A stretch of DNA of 64,000 nt from Certhia americana. Lineage: Eukaryota > Chordata > Aves > Passeriformes > Certhiidae. A model generated the notes under the pieces. The model did not search any database. It was not told the DNA's origin and worked only from the letters and a program-made list of their open reading frames with translations. Positions within the stretch are counted from its first letter, which is position 1. Every line of letters starts with the position of its first letter. Shown in pieces: positions 39,014 to 49,750 of this stretch. The stretch covers positions 136,001 to 200,000 of the forward strand of contig JAGMWU010000078.1 in NCBI GenBank assembly GCA_018697195.1. The letters are read 5' to 3'. Both the position numbers and the translations under genes were made by a program.

Positions 39014-39120
39014 TGTTTGCAATGCTTCTTGGAACTGGGACAAATATCAGGCGTGTGCTCATGTAAATCTGAGGTATGTACTATATAAATGAGGCCCCAG
39101 TTCTTGCTACCTAGCTACCA
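39014..39120 (+). promoter_or_regulatory. AHSG: AHSG core promoter
   Basis: A TATA box (TATATAAA, 39083-39090) lies 95 bases before the ATG, predicting transcription start near 39113-39118. About 65 bases upstream, TGTTTGCAATG combines a forkhead (FOXA) core with a C/EBP-like TTGCAAT, as expected for a liver gene. The TATA box is clear. The factor sites are inferred from short motifs. Confidence 0.7.
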
Positions 39121-39177
39121 TCTGAGCTGTATTCTTAGATCTTTATTTCTGAGAGGGATCAGTTTTCCTCAGGTGCT

Positions 39178-39381
39178 ATGAAGGCACTAGTAGCTTTAAT
39201 ACTGCTTGTTCAGCTTCCAATTCACAAAGCTGTACCAGCAGCTCCCCCTGCTCCCTTGGGCTGTGATGACCCAGAATCTGAAGCAGCAGCTGAAGTCGCT
39301 GTGAATTATATTAATGGCCACAGTCAACATGGATACAAGTTTGCCTTAAACAGAATCGAGGATATCCGCGTGGTACACCAG
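39178..39381 (+). CDS. AHSG: AHSG exon 1: signal peptide and start of cystatin domain 1
   Basis: Codons 1-68 in phase 0, donor CAG|GTAAGT. The hydrophobic leader ends near residue 18. The first conserved cysteine (C29) is followed by DDPES, and the cystatin helix carries YIN, five residues, then GYK. The start ATG lies 95 bases downstream of a TATA box. Confidence 0.96.
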
Positions 39382-42300
39382 GTAAGTGGGGAGCTTGCAG
39401 GCAGAACACCGTGTTCACCTTGGAAATCACCAGTGCAAGGGCCTGCAAGGGCTGTATCCTCACATGGGGAAATCAGCGTGGCTCTGTTGATTTAAATGGG
39501 GCAAGGACACCTGGTAGCAGTGGAGAATCCAGGTCACTGGAATGTATCTCTCAAAGAGCAGAACAGAGGAGGAGAGAGAAATGTTCAGATGTTTTGTGCA
39601 ATGCTAGAAAGGGCTCGGTTTACAAACGCAGCACATTTGCTAGAGCAGATCATTCCAGGTGCTGATCCATAAGCCCAGCAGCTAATCTGGAGAAAAACTG
39701 AAGATAATCTTTGAGATGCGGGTAATTACTTACTGGCTAAATACATACCTATCAAAATTCCATGCTATTAATGATTTTGTAGTAGCCATTAATTTTACCT
39801 AATGTCTCTCATTGAGCTGCCAAGGGGTCTAAATGGAAATAACAGTGGCTTATTTTCCCTAAGATCTATTGCCATCATTGAAGGCATCTAGAAAAGCCAT
39901 AGAAATGGTCACGAATACAATTTATGTGCCAATTCAGAACCTTTGATTCTCTTAAAACATGGAAAATAGTCCCAAACAATGACATGGGAGAAACTACATT
40001 GTTGTTTTCCACTTGTTATGAAAGAGAAGATACAAAAAGATACATTTAGAAAAGACTACAACAGACGTAAATGAGATTAGAAGTGTGTCCAGAGTTACCC
40101 ACACAAAAACAGTGGTGATGCTGCTCTGCTCATATTAATGCTTTTATACTAAAATGACTTAATTGGTTTAAATGGAATCACTCATGACTCGAACATCAGA
40201 GTCAGTCTTGGACCTAGGGAATCCAAGGAACTGTATCTTATGTTACAGATGCAAAGGAACTGGTGCAATTCAGTGTAATTCCAATGGACTAAACAAGATA
40301 GGTCAATGTTTGCTGGTATCTGGTACCAATGTTTGGTATCTGGTTATAGACACATGAAGTTTTTTCATCAAAAAGAAAGCTGTTAATTTTTTAAAACTAC
40401 CTAACAACATTAACTTCAGAGAACTGGCACTACATACAAGCTTGACTTTCCAAAATTTATAAGCCTGTTCCTTAATAGCTGGAATAAAATCAGTGTGATT
40501 ATCTTGACTTACTCCAGATTTGGAGTCCTGTGTTTTTATGAAGCTAAAAGTAAGGACCTTTTCAGTTACTCTGGTGTATAGCTGGAGCTACCCATGATAG
40601 TCAGCAACAGAGACCCCATTGCAGCCCCAGGGGAGAAATCTGGTGATGTTTTGTGAAGAAATGAAGTCAATTCCAATGGTTTATTTTTTTTCTTTCAGGG
40701 GCCAAATAATGACATCATATTTCTTGAACTTGACTTACTGGAGACCAAGTGCCCTATTCTCAGCCCTACACCTCTTGCAAATTGCACAGTGAGGAGCTTT
40801 GCAGAACATGTGAGTACCTGAACACTGCCAGCTGGGTCCAAAGGTGCATGTCCGATATGTTGATGTCAGAGGCCAGGCTATCACCAAATTCCCAAGCAAA
40901 TGTTATATTCCTGTAACAGCCTATAACCACCCAATCCCTTGTAACTTCCTTGCTGACTTCACTCCCTTCATGTCATGAAGGACATCACTTCTGGGTTTCT
41001 TTCATGTTCTGTTATCTGAAGAGGACAGATCTCTGCCAACATAACATCCCATATACAGTCCATGAATGACATGAGACCTTTAGGGGCTTCAGATTCAGTC
41101 CCTTTGCTCAGCCCAGATCTCACTGCCTCATTGCAAACCACAGACAGGGCAGGCTGTGATCTGTCCAAAAATACCCTTCCCTTGGTTACATGTGGGTTAT
41201 TACCTGGTGCAATTCCACCAAGCCATCTCTTCCTAGTGACAACTGCAGATGAGCTATTCCCTTCAGATAGGGCTCTGCCTTGAAGTAATGCTCAGCTGGA
41301 ATTTACTGGCCTCAGATATTTTGTTCTTATGCAAGTGTGACCCAGCTGTGAGACGCTTTCCCTGACCAAAGCAGTGGAAATGTTGTCTGAGCCTGCTGTT
41401 TCTAGAATGGGGCCCAATTCACAGAGCTCACTAAATATGAATCATGATCTACCCCTGTATTCATCAGAGCTCAGATTCTATTTTCCACCGGGGGGGAAGT
41501 AACTCTAACTGTTCCCTCTTCCCAGTGACTCCAGCTTTGCCTTTGACATCTCCTCCCTGCTGGATCATGTTACTCACACAAGGCAGCACACTCTGCTGTT
41601 ACCATGGCCACTGACCAGCTGAGATTAGTGAAAATCTTATCAAACAGCTCTGTGGAAGGTCTTAATTCATAAGTATTCATATTCTTTGCTCTATATGAGA
41701 GACGAACCTGTACTAAATGTCCACAATCTTGCTACTTTGGTACTTTTGATACTTTTCAGATCCAGATTTGGATCCAGATTTTGTAGCTCTGATCTGCCTT
41801 TTACAAAATCACAGACATCAGGACATGCCTAGCAGTGCCTTTGCCATCAGACCGATGTTGCCAGGAATGGTCAGCCAGGATCTGTTCTTTTGAATTTAGT
41901 GGCCCTTTATCAGAAAATCCAATTTATCTGAACAATGTAACCCTTTGATTTTTGTCTCTCTCTAGGCAGTTGAGGGTGACTGTGATGTTAAACTGCAGAA
42001 GGTGGATGGGACATTATCTGTACTTGCCAGCAAATGCCACTCACATGCAGGTAAAGGCTTTGTTCTTTAGGTTTGAATCTAGAGGCTGGAGAATTTTTAT
42101 AGCAGTGGTTACAGTTCAGTAGCTTTTCTGATTTTAGACTGCTGGGTATAAATATGCCATAAAGCACAACAGTTAATGGGTTTTCTAAATCCAGACCCCT
42201 TTTCTGGTTTCATTTCTTTACAAAACCAGTGTTTCTCTTTGCTCCCCTTTACTGTGACAATTAAGATACTGGAAGACTAACTGGGGAGCAAATCCCAGAT

Positions 42301-45300
42301 TTGAGTCTTTTCAGGCAGCAGTTTAACCTTAAGAATTTAATTCCTTGTTGGTCTGAATTTACTTGGGCTTGTTGTTGATCAGAGTCCCATTGGCAGATGC
42401 AGCTTCTTTATTAAATCGAGCATTTTCAGTACTGCATGGGAAAGCAGAATGTCTATTCTGCATGCTCAGTGTGAGATCTCTTTGCTCTGTATGAGATATC
42501 TTCAGTACTACTTCAGTCAAAACTGATGACTGATATAACACACACAAACACAACTCCAGTAAGTTAAAATATCTTCATTTTTCTACCGTTCCTTGTGTGA
42601 GCTGAAGCACCTTTTCACTGGTGTCATAGAGAGGGTTCCAGAAAGAAAATTTACTAAAAACTGAGTACATATAAAATGTGCTGCTGAAGTCACAGCACTT
42701 TTCCTTGCAGAAAGATTTGAATGGCCAAGTTGTGTGACACACTGCCATCTATAGCCTGCACTGGAAAAATTCCTGCCACTTTAATTTGGGACAGACTTCT
42801 AAACAGTGTTTTGTATTACTGAGTAGGTCTATAATGCCTTTCTAAACAATTTACAATCTGATCAAAACATCTATTCCTCCTACAGACTCCAGGGAAGACA
42901 TTCTCAAAGTCTGCCCTGACTGTCTACTGCTGGAACGTCTGAACAACACAGAGGTGTTAGAAACGGTGTCAGCTGCACTCAATGACTACAACAGCAAAAC
43001 CACTGGTCCTTACCTCAGACTCCTCGAGATTGGAAGAGCCAAAATACAGGTAATTTCTAGAACTGTGTCTAGCCTTTCATGTAAACATAATATTTTGTCT
43101 ACAGTAATTGTGCACTGCTACCTAGTTATGTTTGCAAACAGACACGATTTGCCTGCTCTAATTCATCCCCCTGATTTGCTTTTAATTTCCCAACTATTAT
43201 GTGTCATTTTAGCCACAGGATTCCCTTTCAATCCAGTGGGAGATGAAGCCACAACATTTGCCTTTTATCTTTTCTCAGCAGCTCTGCAGTTTCCGAGTGC
43301 AAAGTCAGTTAAACAATTTTTCTGTTTTATCAGTATCACCCAGGGCACGCTGTTGTTACTGAGTTTGCTGTGGGTGCCACGAACTGCTCCGCAGAAGAAG
43401 CTAAAGCCAATGTGGGGGCTTGTCAGCTGCTGCCTGAGGATCAGTCTGTGAGTATGGCAGCACATCAGCCCCAATCTCTCCAGCTCTGAGGTAGAAAAGC
43501 AGCAGCATGATGGGATGTGCTTGCACTGGAGCAGGAATAGACCCCTGTGGGGATCAAAGTGCAAGAGATGTGTACCATCATGATAAGTTTTTCAATATAT
43601 CATTCTTAAAGCTACATCACACCTTTCTCTTTTCTCTGAGGTATCTGCACTGAATTCTAATGGATTTGAATTCATTTAAAAAAGGCTTGAGGACCAGAGA
43701 CAGAATATTTTTAATCAATGGAGTATATATTATTGTTTATTCTTAAAAAGAGCACCTGACAAAATTGGCTCTTTGTACTGGACAGTACACAGTCACTGTC
43801 ATAAAAAAACCCCCAAACCAGACTGTTTCCTCCTCCTACAATCCCAGTGCACTCAGTTTGATGTATATGCTCTTGAGAATTTTACTGTATATTTTACCAT
43901 GTTAAAATTCTTTTGTTTCTGATGAAACTGAGTTCTAAGCAGTTTTATGGGGTGGGAGCTCTTTACCTAGATTCTTATATAGTCTTTCCCTCCCTCATAT
44001 CCAGACATACAAAGGATCTTACTATAGAAGAACACGGGAGTTTCCCTTATTTGCTGCTTATGCATTTAAAGAGCTTGGCTTTTGAGCCCAGCAGGCTAAA
44101 AAGCAAGAACTTCACAGCTCAGATAAAACATGAGAACAAGTAGCCATTTCTCAATGTGCTGAAATTAAAAATTCTAATGAAGCCTCCCTCTATTTTCTAA
44201 CAATTTTCTCTTGACTATGTTCTGCTTTGCCAGAATTTTGGTTTCTGCACAGCAGTGATGGTAAAACGTCCCTCACAAGACCTTCAGGTGGACTGCCAGT
44301 TGTACGGACATCAGGTACCCCCTCCAGATATTCCCCTGCTTTCCTGGGTATTCTAGCCTACTGGTACTGTTACAAGCCATCATCTTGAGTTTACTTCTTT
44401 CTCTGTAGACTGCATTAGCCATCTGTGATAACAACTTCGTATCCTAAAAGCCAATGTAAGGTAGCTCCTGATTATCCTATGGATTTCTGTACTGGGAATT
44501 AAGTCATGTCTGCCATCCACCCTTGACACAATTTGCCCTCCTGACCTTCTGGGAGATTCACCTGTCTAGAAAGGCAAAGGGAACCAAACTCTGCTCAGCT
44601 AAAGGGATAGGGCATATAAATGTAAAACAGAAATCAGCATTGAGAGGCTGGAGGCTTTTAGTCCTTAGACATGACTGAATTCAGGGACCTCGTCCTGCAC
44701 TGCTGTAGCAAGGGGAAGGAAACATATGCACTTGACCTGAGTACTCTCCAGGTATTTTATCCTACATTTGGTCTCAGGAGGACTAGGTGGTTGTTGAATA
44801 CTTCCTATGGACAACAGCTCTTGGTAACTCAACAGTAATTAGCTGTCTAAGAGGTATATGAAAGAGAAAATGAAACAGCTGGTCTTGAATGTTTCACCAG
44901 CTGTGCAGGTGGCTTTGAAAGATTATATAGCACAGAATTTGGTCCTAATGATTCACTGGCTATAAAAAATTGTGTTCCTGTGTTCCTGTGCATGTGTTCC
45001 AATGCAAATCAGACTTCTGTGATTGGAACACGTGAACCTGGGTTGCAGACCTATAGCTAGTTAGGAGCAGGGTACCAGTAAGGTATCAATTACCTGTATG
45101 TCACAAGCCCCAAATCACTGAAAACCAACATGACCTGTTTTTATTTTCCAGCCTGGAGTTACCTACAATCATCCAGGTCAAGACACATCTGCAGGACTGG
45201 TGCCCAGCGCTGTAGGTGTCATAAACCATAATCTTGGGCTTTTCCACAATAACCCTGTTGCATCTGAATCCAGCTCTTCAGAAATTTTGCGTTCCATGCT

Positions 45301-45427
45301 CTCAGCAAAATCACTAACAAAGAGAGCAGTTGCAGAGGCTGCTCAGCATGACAAAGTACCTCGCCCAGTTGGCTTTGTGCCTCCTCCTCCTCCCTGCCCT
45401 GGGAAGATTCGTCATTTTGATATCTAG
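39178..45427 (+). CDS. AHSG: Fetuin-A (alpha-2-HS-glycoprotein), complete seven-exon gene
   Basis: Joining 39178-39381, 40699-40809, 41966-42050, 42886-43049, 43334-43447, 44234-44314 and 45152-45427 gives an open frame of 344 residues (human protein 367). All introns are GT-AG. Residues 1-18 form a signal peptide, two cystatin-like domains span about 27-137 and 138-247, and the last exon encodes a Pro-rich tail. Twelve mature cysteines (29, 86, 97, 111, 129, 143, 146, 206, 218, 231, 247, 335) match the six-disulfide fetuin pattern, with C29 pairing to C335 near the C-terminal CPGKIRHFDI, which is nearly the mammalian ending. N-glycosylation sequons lie at N96, N153 and N205. A Lys-Arg at 310-311 sits where the mammalian connecting peptide is cleaved. 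The family is made in liver, secreted to plasma, and binds calcium phosphate to prevent ectopic mineral. Identity is seen from the sequence; function is from the family. Confidence 0.97.
40699..40809 (+). CDS. AHSG: AHSG exon 2
   Basis: Codons 69-105, phase 0 at both ends, acceptor TCTTTCAG and donor CAT|GTGAGT. It carries the LELDLLETKC strand and the cysteine pair C86-C97, with a sequon at N96. Intron 1 (1,317 bases) shows nothing recognisable. Confidence 0.96.
41966..42050 (+). CDS. AHSG: AHSG exon 3
   Basis: Acceptor CTCTCTAG, donor GCAG|GTAAAG. It ends with one base of the codon for D134 and holds the C111-C129 pair that closes cystatin domain 1. The 1,156-base intron before it has no recognisable feature. 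Confidence 0.95.
42886..43049 (+). CDS. AHSG: AHSG exon 4: CPDC linker and helix of cystatin domain 2
   Basis: Acceptor CTCCTACAG, donor CAG|GTAATT. It encodes residues 134-188, including KVCPDC (C143-C146) and the sequon N153-N-T, which is equivalent to the mammalian NDT site, followed by the second cystatin helix. Confidence 0.95.
43334..43447 (+). CDS. AHSG: AHSG exon 5
   Basis: A 38-codon exon in phase 0 with acceptor TTTTATCAG and donor TCT|GTGAGT. It encodes residues 189-226 with C206 and C218 and a sequon at N205. The preceding intron is only 284 bases. Confidence 0.95.
44234..44314 (+). CDS. AHSG: AHSG exon 6
   Basis: A 27-codon exon (residues 227-253) carrying GFC (C231) and C247, the last disulfide of cystatin domain 2. 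The acceptor TTTGCCAG is good. The donor CAG|GTACCC is weak at positions +4 to +6. Confidence 0.94.
45152..45427 (+). CDS. AHSG: AHSG exon 7: C-terminal tail
   Basis: Encodes residues 254-344 and the TAG stop. The tail is Ser/His/Asn-rich, then has a Lys-Arg at 310-311, a run of five prolines, and the terminal CPG-x-IRHF block whose cysteine closes the N-to-C disulfide. The acceptor is TTTTCCAG. Confidence 0.95.
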   Translation, partial: PGVTYNHPGQDTSAGLVPSAVGVINHNLGLFHNNPVASESSSSEILRSMLSAKSLTKRAVAEAAQHDKVPRPVGFVPPPPPCPGKIRHFDI

Positions 45428-45756
45428 GCTGCATTTCAGACATGCAATGCAGCCAAACTGTGAGATCAGTGCAGCAGCAGCAGCAACATGCAGACCACAA
45501 CATCGAGCACAAATAGGTGAGAACACTTGACTCTGAGCCCGAATGAGTTTTATCCTCCAGAGAGCAGAGCCATGGTCAGAGTCTTGCAAAGGCCTGCTCC
45601 AAAATATAGATGATTACAACATATAGCAGTAGTTTACTATACATACATGGATTCTCTAGTTAAAATACAGAAAATATTGTTTTGGTGAAAATGTTGTAAG
45701 AGCTTTACAACAGTTGTAGCTTTGTGATAGAAACACCACCCAAAAGGTTAGATCAC

Positions 45757-45762
45757 AATAAA
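45757..45762 (+). terminator. AHSG: AHSG poly(A) signal
   Basis: AATAAA lies 330 bases after the AHSG stop codon and is the first canonical signal there. Cleavage is expected about 15-25 bases further on. Confidence 0.7.
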
Positions 45763-45784
45763 ATGTTCAATGCTTTGCTACCTT

Positions 45785-48700
45785 CTATCTGTATATATTT
45801 TCATTTAGTTGTAAAGTATCTCCTTTACAGCATTATGAGTCATATTCTGGGCTTGATTTCAAAAACACTAAGCTCCTGCACTTCTCATCAGCTTCACTGG
45901 GATGTGTGGGTGCTGAGCACTGCGGAAAATCAGGTCAGTCCTGCCTTTTGATCATACACCAACAACACTAAAGAAGTGGCAGGAAAAAAATGTATTTTTC
46001 CCTTCCACCTATAATGTTTCCTACCATGTACCTACTTTTGATATCCACCAGAAGTACCTCAAAACTTTTGGACACAGCACAAAAAGCATCTGTGTCCATG
46101 AAAAGAACGGAGAGTCAGGACACACTCATTGCCGGCAGGCTGAAAGCATCCATCCCTGCAGCCAAATACATGTGTATTGTCTGTCTTCCAGCCGACACAC
46201 AGGTGCAGTACAGTCATGGGGTCCTGCATGGTCTGTGTGCATATGAGAAAATGCCAATTCAAGGAAATAAAAAAGATATGTCTGGCATGTATCTCATATA
46301 ACAGGACCCAGACAGTGATGGCAATTTACCATTGTTCTAGCAGTCAAACCTTCCCATAATTTCTGGCACATGTTAGAGGCTGAATTTATTCTAGGTAGGG
46401 AATTAATAAGGGGCTGGGGCCAGAAGGATCTTTACTGCCAGCCAGACTGGAATTCTGCAGGCCCTGGGGAGAAGTCTCAAAGACAGTCATGAATGTTTAA
46501 CCAGGAACAGCACTTGCTACAAGATAATTATCATGCAGGCAGCAAAAAATTGCAGAACACATGTCATTTCTGAACTGTTTCAAATAACCTGTCCTGTTCT
46601 TCTAGTTACAACCATCCAGTACTCAGTAAGCAACACAACTAACACTTGCTCTTGGTTATAGTGCAACAGCTCACGAGACAGAAAGGTTCTGTACTGCTGT
46701 GTCAGTGAGGAAGGGAAAAGCCATTGGCACTTGCAGCAGTGCTTCAGCTGGGTGTGTAAAGAAAAGGCAAATTAGCCCAGACTCCATAAACCACAGTCTA
46801 ATGTGACAGCAGCACACTGAGGGCAAGCTCTGCCTGTGAAGGTAGCTGCTCTCACATTTCAAGCAAATACTGAGTTTTGCAGGAAGTGTGTTTTGGGCAA
46901 TTGCACCAGCCAGTCAGTGGCTCACGGAGTTTTTGCTCCTCTGTAAAGCAGTGAGTCCAGAATATCCTGCATGCAGCAATTCCTTCGATAAGTGCTAGTA
47001 TCAAGCTGCAGAAATCTCTAAATGCAGTAAGACAGGCGGTGTTCCGATCTCACTGCATGAGAACACAGCACAAGATTTAATGAAATGGCAGCTATCCTGT
47101 TTTGCATCACTGTGACACCAGATACATGAGACTTTACAAAATTAGGAATCACCATTACTAAATTATAGAAATTGTCTTCTATATAATGAAATGTGAACTA
47201 ATTTATAGAAGAGAGAGTGTTTTCCAGGCTTAGAAATTTTAGAATTTTCTGATGGCAAAACCAATATTTAATAGAAGGGATCCCTGTCCCTGGGGATCCC
47301 TGAAATTCAGAAATGCTGCATTTTCTTGTTGCCTTTTCAAACCACACAAAACAAAGATATGTAGCAGAAACATCTGCAGGCTCCATACTTCACAGATATT
47401 CTCCTATACCTGGTGTAACCACTCCCTTGTTTTCTAAAACAGGAAGTAAAACATTTTCTCTGTGCATTCCACATTGGTAGCTGCACTTCATCTTCTTCTT
47501 AACACTTGTTCTCTTGAGGACACATCCTGCCCCCTTACAGATCTGTTTTCCATGACTGCTTTGAAGCAATCACATTGTCTTCCACCAATATAGTCCCATT
47601 TTCATGCACCTGGGCCTCTAGTAACAGATTCAGTATTTTAACAATCGATTATCTGGGCAATGAGACACACAAAATGGTGGTAGATGAAATACAAATGCCT
47701 CCCCCCTTGAAATGCAGCATGAAGAGTTTTGCCAGGTCTGCATTGCTGGCTGACAATGTTTTTCAGCTTTTTCAGACCCTGTTTTGCAAAAGCCCATGTA
47801 CTTCGTGTGCTGCTTTGGCTGGACATGCTCAGATTTCCCAGCTGTGTCCATGTTTTGAGGTCAGCTACTTCAGCAGAGAATTTTTTTCTTTCCAGGCAGA
47901 GGGAGAGTACAAAGAACAGAGTCAGGGATATAACAATCCCCTATTATAAGAAGCACCGACACAGCCAGTACCAACTGGCACCCATCTCCATAGAAATGCC
48001 ACGCACTGTAAGGATAAAGAAAATGAGTTATTATCCTTTAGCCACAGGGGAAGCATCCCCAGGCACAAGGAACAATGTGAGCGAGTCTGCATTGCTGCTT
48101 CTGCGGTTCCTGTACTATGGCTACAGCAGGGTTTCTCAACATTTACCCCTTGTATCCCATCCCTCTGGGGCACAGTCTGGGCATTATTCCTCACCCGATT
48201 TGTGAGGGGCTCATTCTAGCAGCCCTGTGCCCCTTCTGTTCTGCTATGGGAGCTTTACCCCTCTGCCACCAAACAGTCTTCTTAGTAGAGTTTCAGCTCC
48301 AGTGTCTGGTGCTGTTGCAGGTCTTCTGGCTGTATCTATAATCCCAGCTTTCTATGGACATTCTCTGGGACACATTCTCTGTCTCCCTGATGTTTTAAGC
48401 ACTTCCAGGCTAAGATTCTTTACACAGTCAGTTAAAAAAGTGATAGTAGAGAAATCTTTAACTACTCCAAGCATCACAGTAGTATTGAAGACACAATTAT
48501 GCCCTTCACTTGCACTTTCTTCCTCATTCAATAGAACTTTCAAGCTTAAAGATACTTGGTGTCCTCCAGCAGAAAGCTGCAATCACAGAGTCCCATGACA
48601 AAAAATAAGAGCCAGGGACATGGTAACCCAGCTTCTGGCATCCTTCAAGGTGAAATGCTGCAGAATTGCCTCTAAGTAGAAAACCAGTGACATTCACTGG

Positions 48701-49383
48701 GATCCTCCCCAAATTACAATGGTCACTGTCACTTCTCCAGATCTTCCAGGTAGAAGCTACTTGTAAAGTTATCCCCCCTTGTCTCCATGGAGTTCCTGAC
48801 AGGTTATTCACCAGGCACACCACTGTCATTTCAAACTAAAGTTTCCCTGGGAAGATTTTTCTGTGACCCTTGAGGAGTCTCAACGCCTCCAGGACTAAGG
48901 GGTTACATTCAGCTGTATCCAGATGAGTAGAAATGCTTACAGAATGAATCCAAACTGAGCTTTCTATCACAACCAAACTGACTGCATATAATAGAGTCAA
49001 TATATTTGTTTAAAACTGGCATTTAACAAATACAAAATGCAAAATCAGTCAACTTAGTGGCATTTATCCATTTTCTATTCAACTTACTGAGACCTTTGTC
49101 ATTGTTTAATTTGGCAGAAGAACTGGATCACTGATAGAACAGAATTGGAGCCAGACCTGTTCTGCACATAGATTTATTCAAGAAAATCTGGTTTCTTAAG
49201 GAAGCAGCTTTGTGTGTGTATTCTTATCCCTTGCCATAAGGTCAAAATTGCATGATCTGCCCAGTGAAGTCCAAATTAGACATGAAAAGCCAAGAGGAAA
49301 AAGTGCTCTCTGGTCTCAGAGGGAGTAACAACACATCTGTAAAACCTTGTAATCATTGACTTAGTGTTTACCGTTGCAGCTGT
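45785..49383. other. AHSG-FETUB intergenic region
   Basis: About 3.6 kb without recognisable gene or repeat. Several overlapping open frames between 47575 and 48600 have no known motif and no splice logic, and are treated as chance. Confidence 0.55.
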
Positions 49384-49480
49384 AGGTCTAAAGGTGATGG
49401 TCAGTGTGTAATAAAAAGGGGGCACAAGTTTACAGAGACACAGCTCCACTATAAAAGTCTGTGATCTCACTCAGGCCTCA
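49384..49480 (+). promoter_or_regulatory. FETUB: FETUB core promoter
   Basis: A TATA box (TATAAAA, 49450-49456) predicts transcription start near 49480 and a 5' UTR of about 50 bases. At 49384-49397 AGGTCT-AA-AGGTGA resembles a direct repeat of nuclear-receptor half sites (HNF4-like). The TATA box is convincing; the receptor site is a guess from sequence alone. Confidence 0.65.
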
Positions 49481-49528
49481 GCCCCTCCACCCTCACTGAC
49501 CACCCTGATCTGCAGCTCTCTAAGCAGA

Positions 49529-49750
49529 ATGGCTTGGCTTGTTTGGGTGTTCTTTGGTATCCAGGTGCTTTGCTCCTGCATTGCTGCCCCCCCAGCCCAT
49601 GGAGCAGGACCTGCCCTGCTCTCCCCCCGCTGCGATGACGCTGCAGTGGAGGAGGCTGCAGACCTGGCTCTCCGCCAGATCAATGCTGACCGAGAAGAGG
49701 GCTATGTACTCAGCCTCTACAGAATCGTCAGTGCCCGAGAACAGCCGCAG
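49529..49750 (+). CDS. FETUB: FETUB exon 1: signal peptide and start of cystatin domain 1
   Basis: Codons 1-74, phase 0, donor CAG|GTGAGT. It contains the leader, the first conserved cysteine in CDDAAVEEAA, and the helix QIN, five residues, GYVLSLYRI. The ATG is 79 bases after the TATA box. Confidence 0.95.

Noticed and set aside
47575..48600. Cluster of overlapping 70-158 codon frames between AHSG and FETUB
   Set aside because: Frames on both strands overlap each other, with no motif, no splice pattern and no similarity to fetuins or other known proteins.
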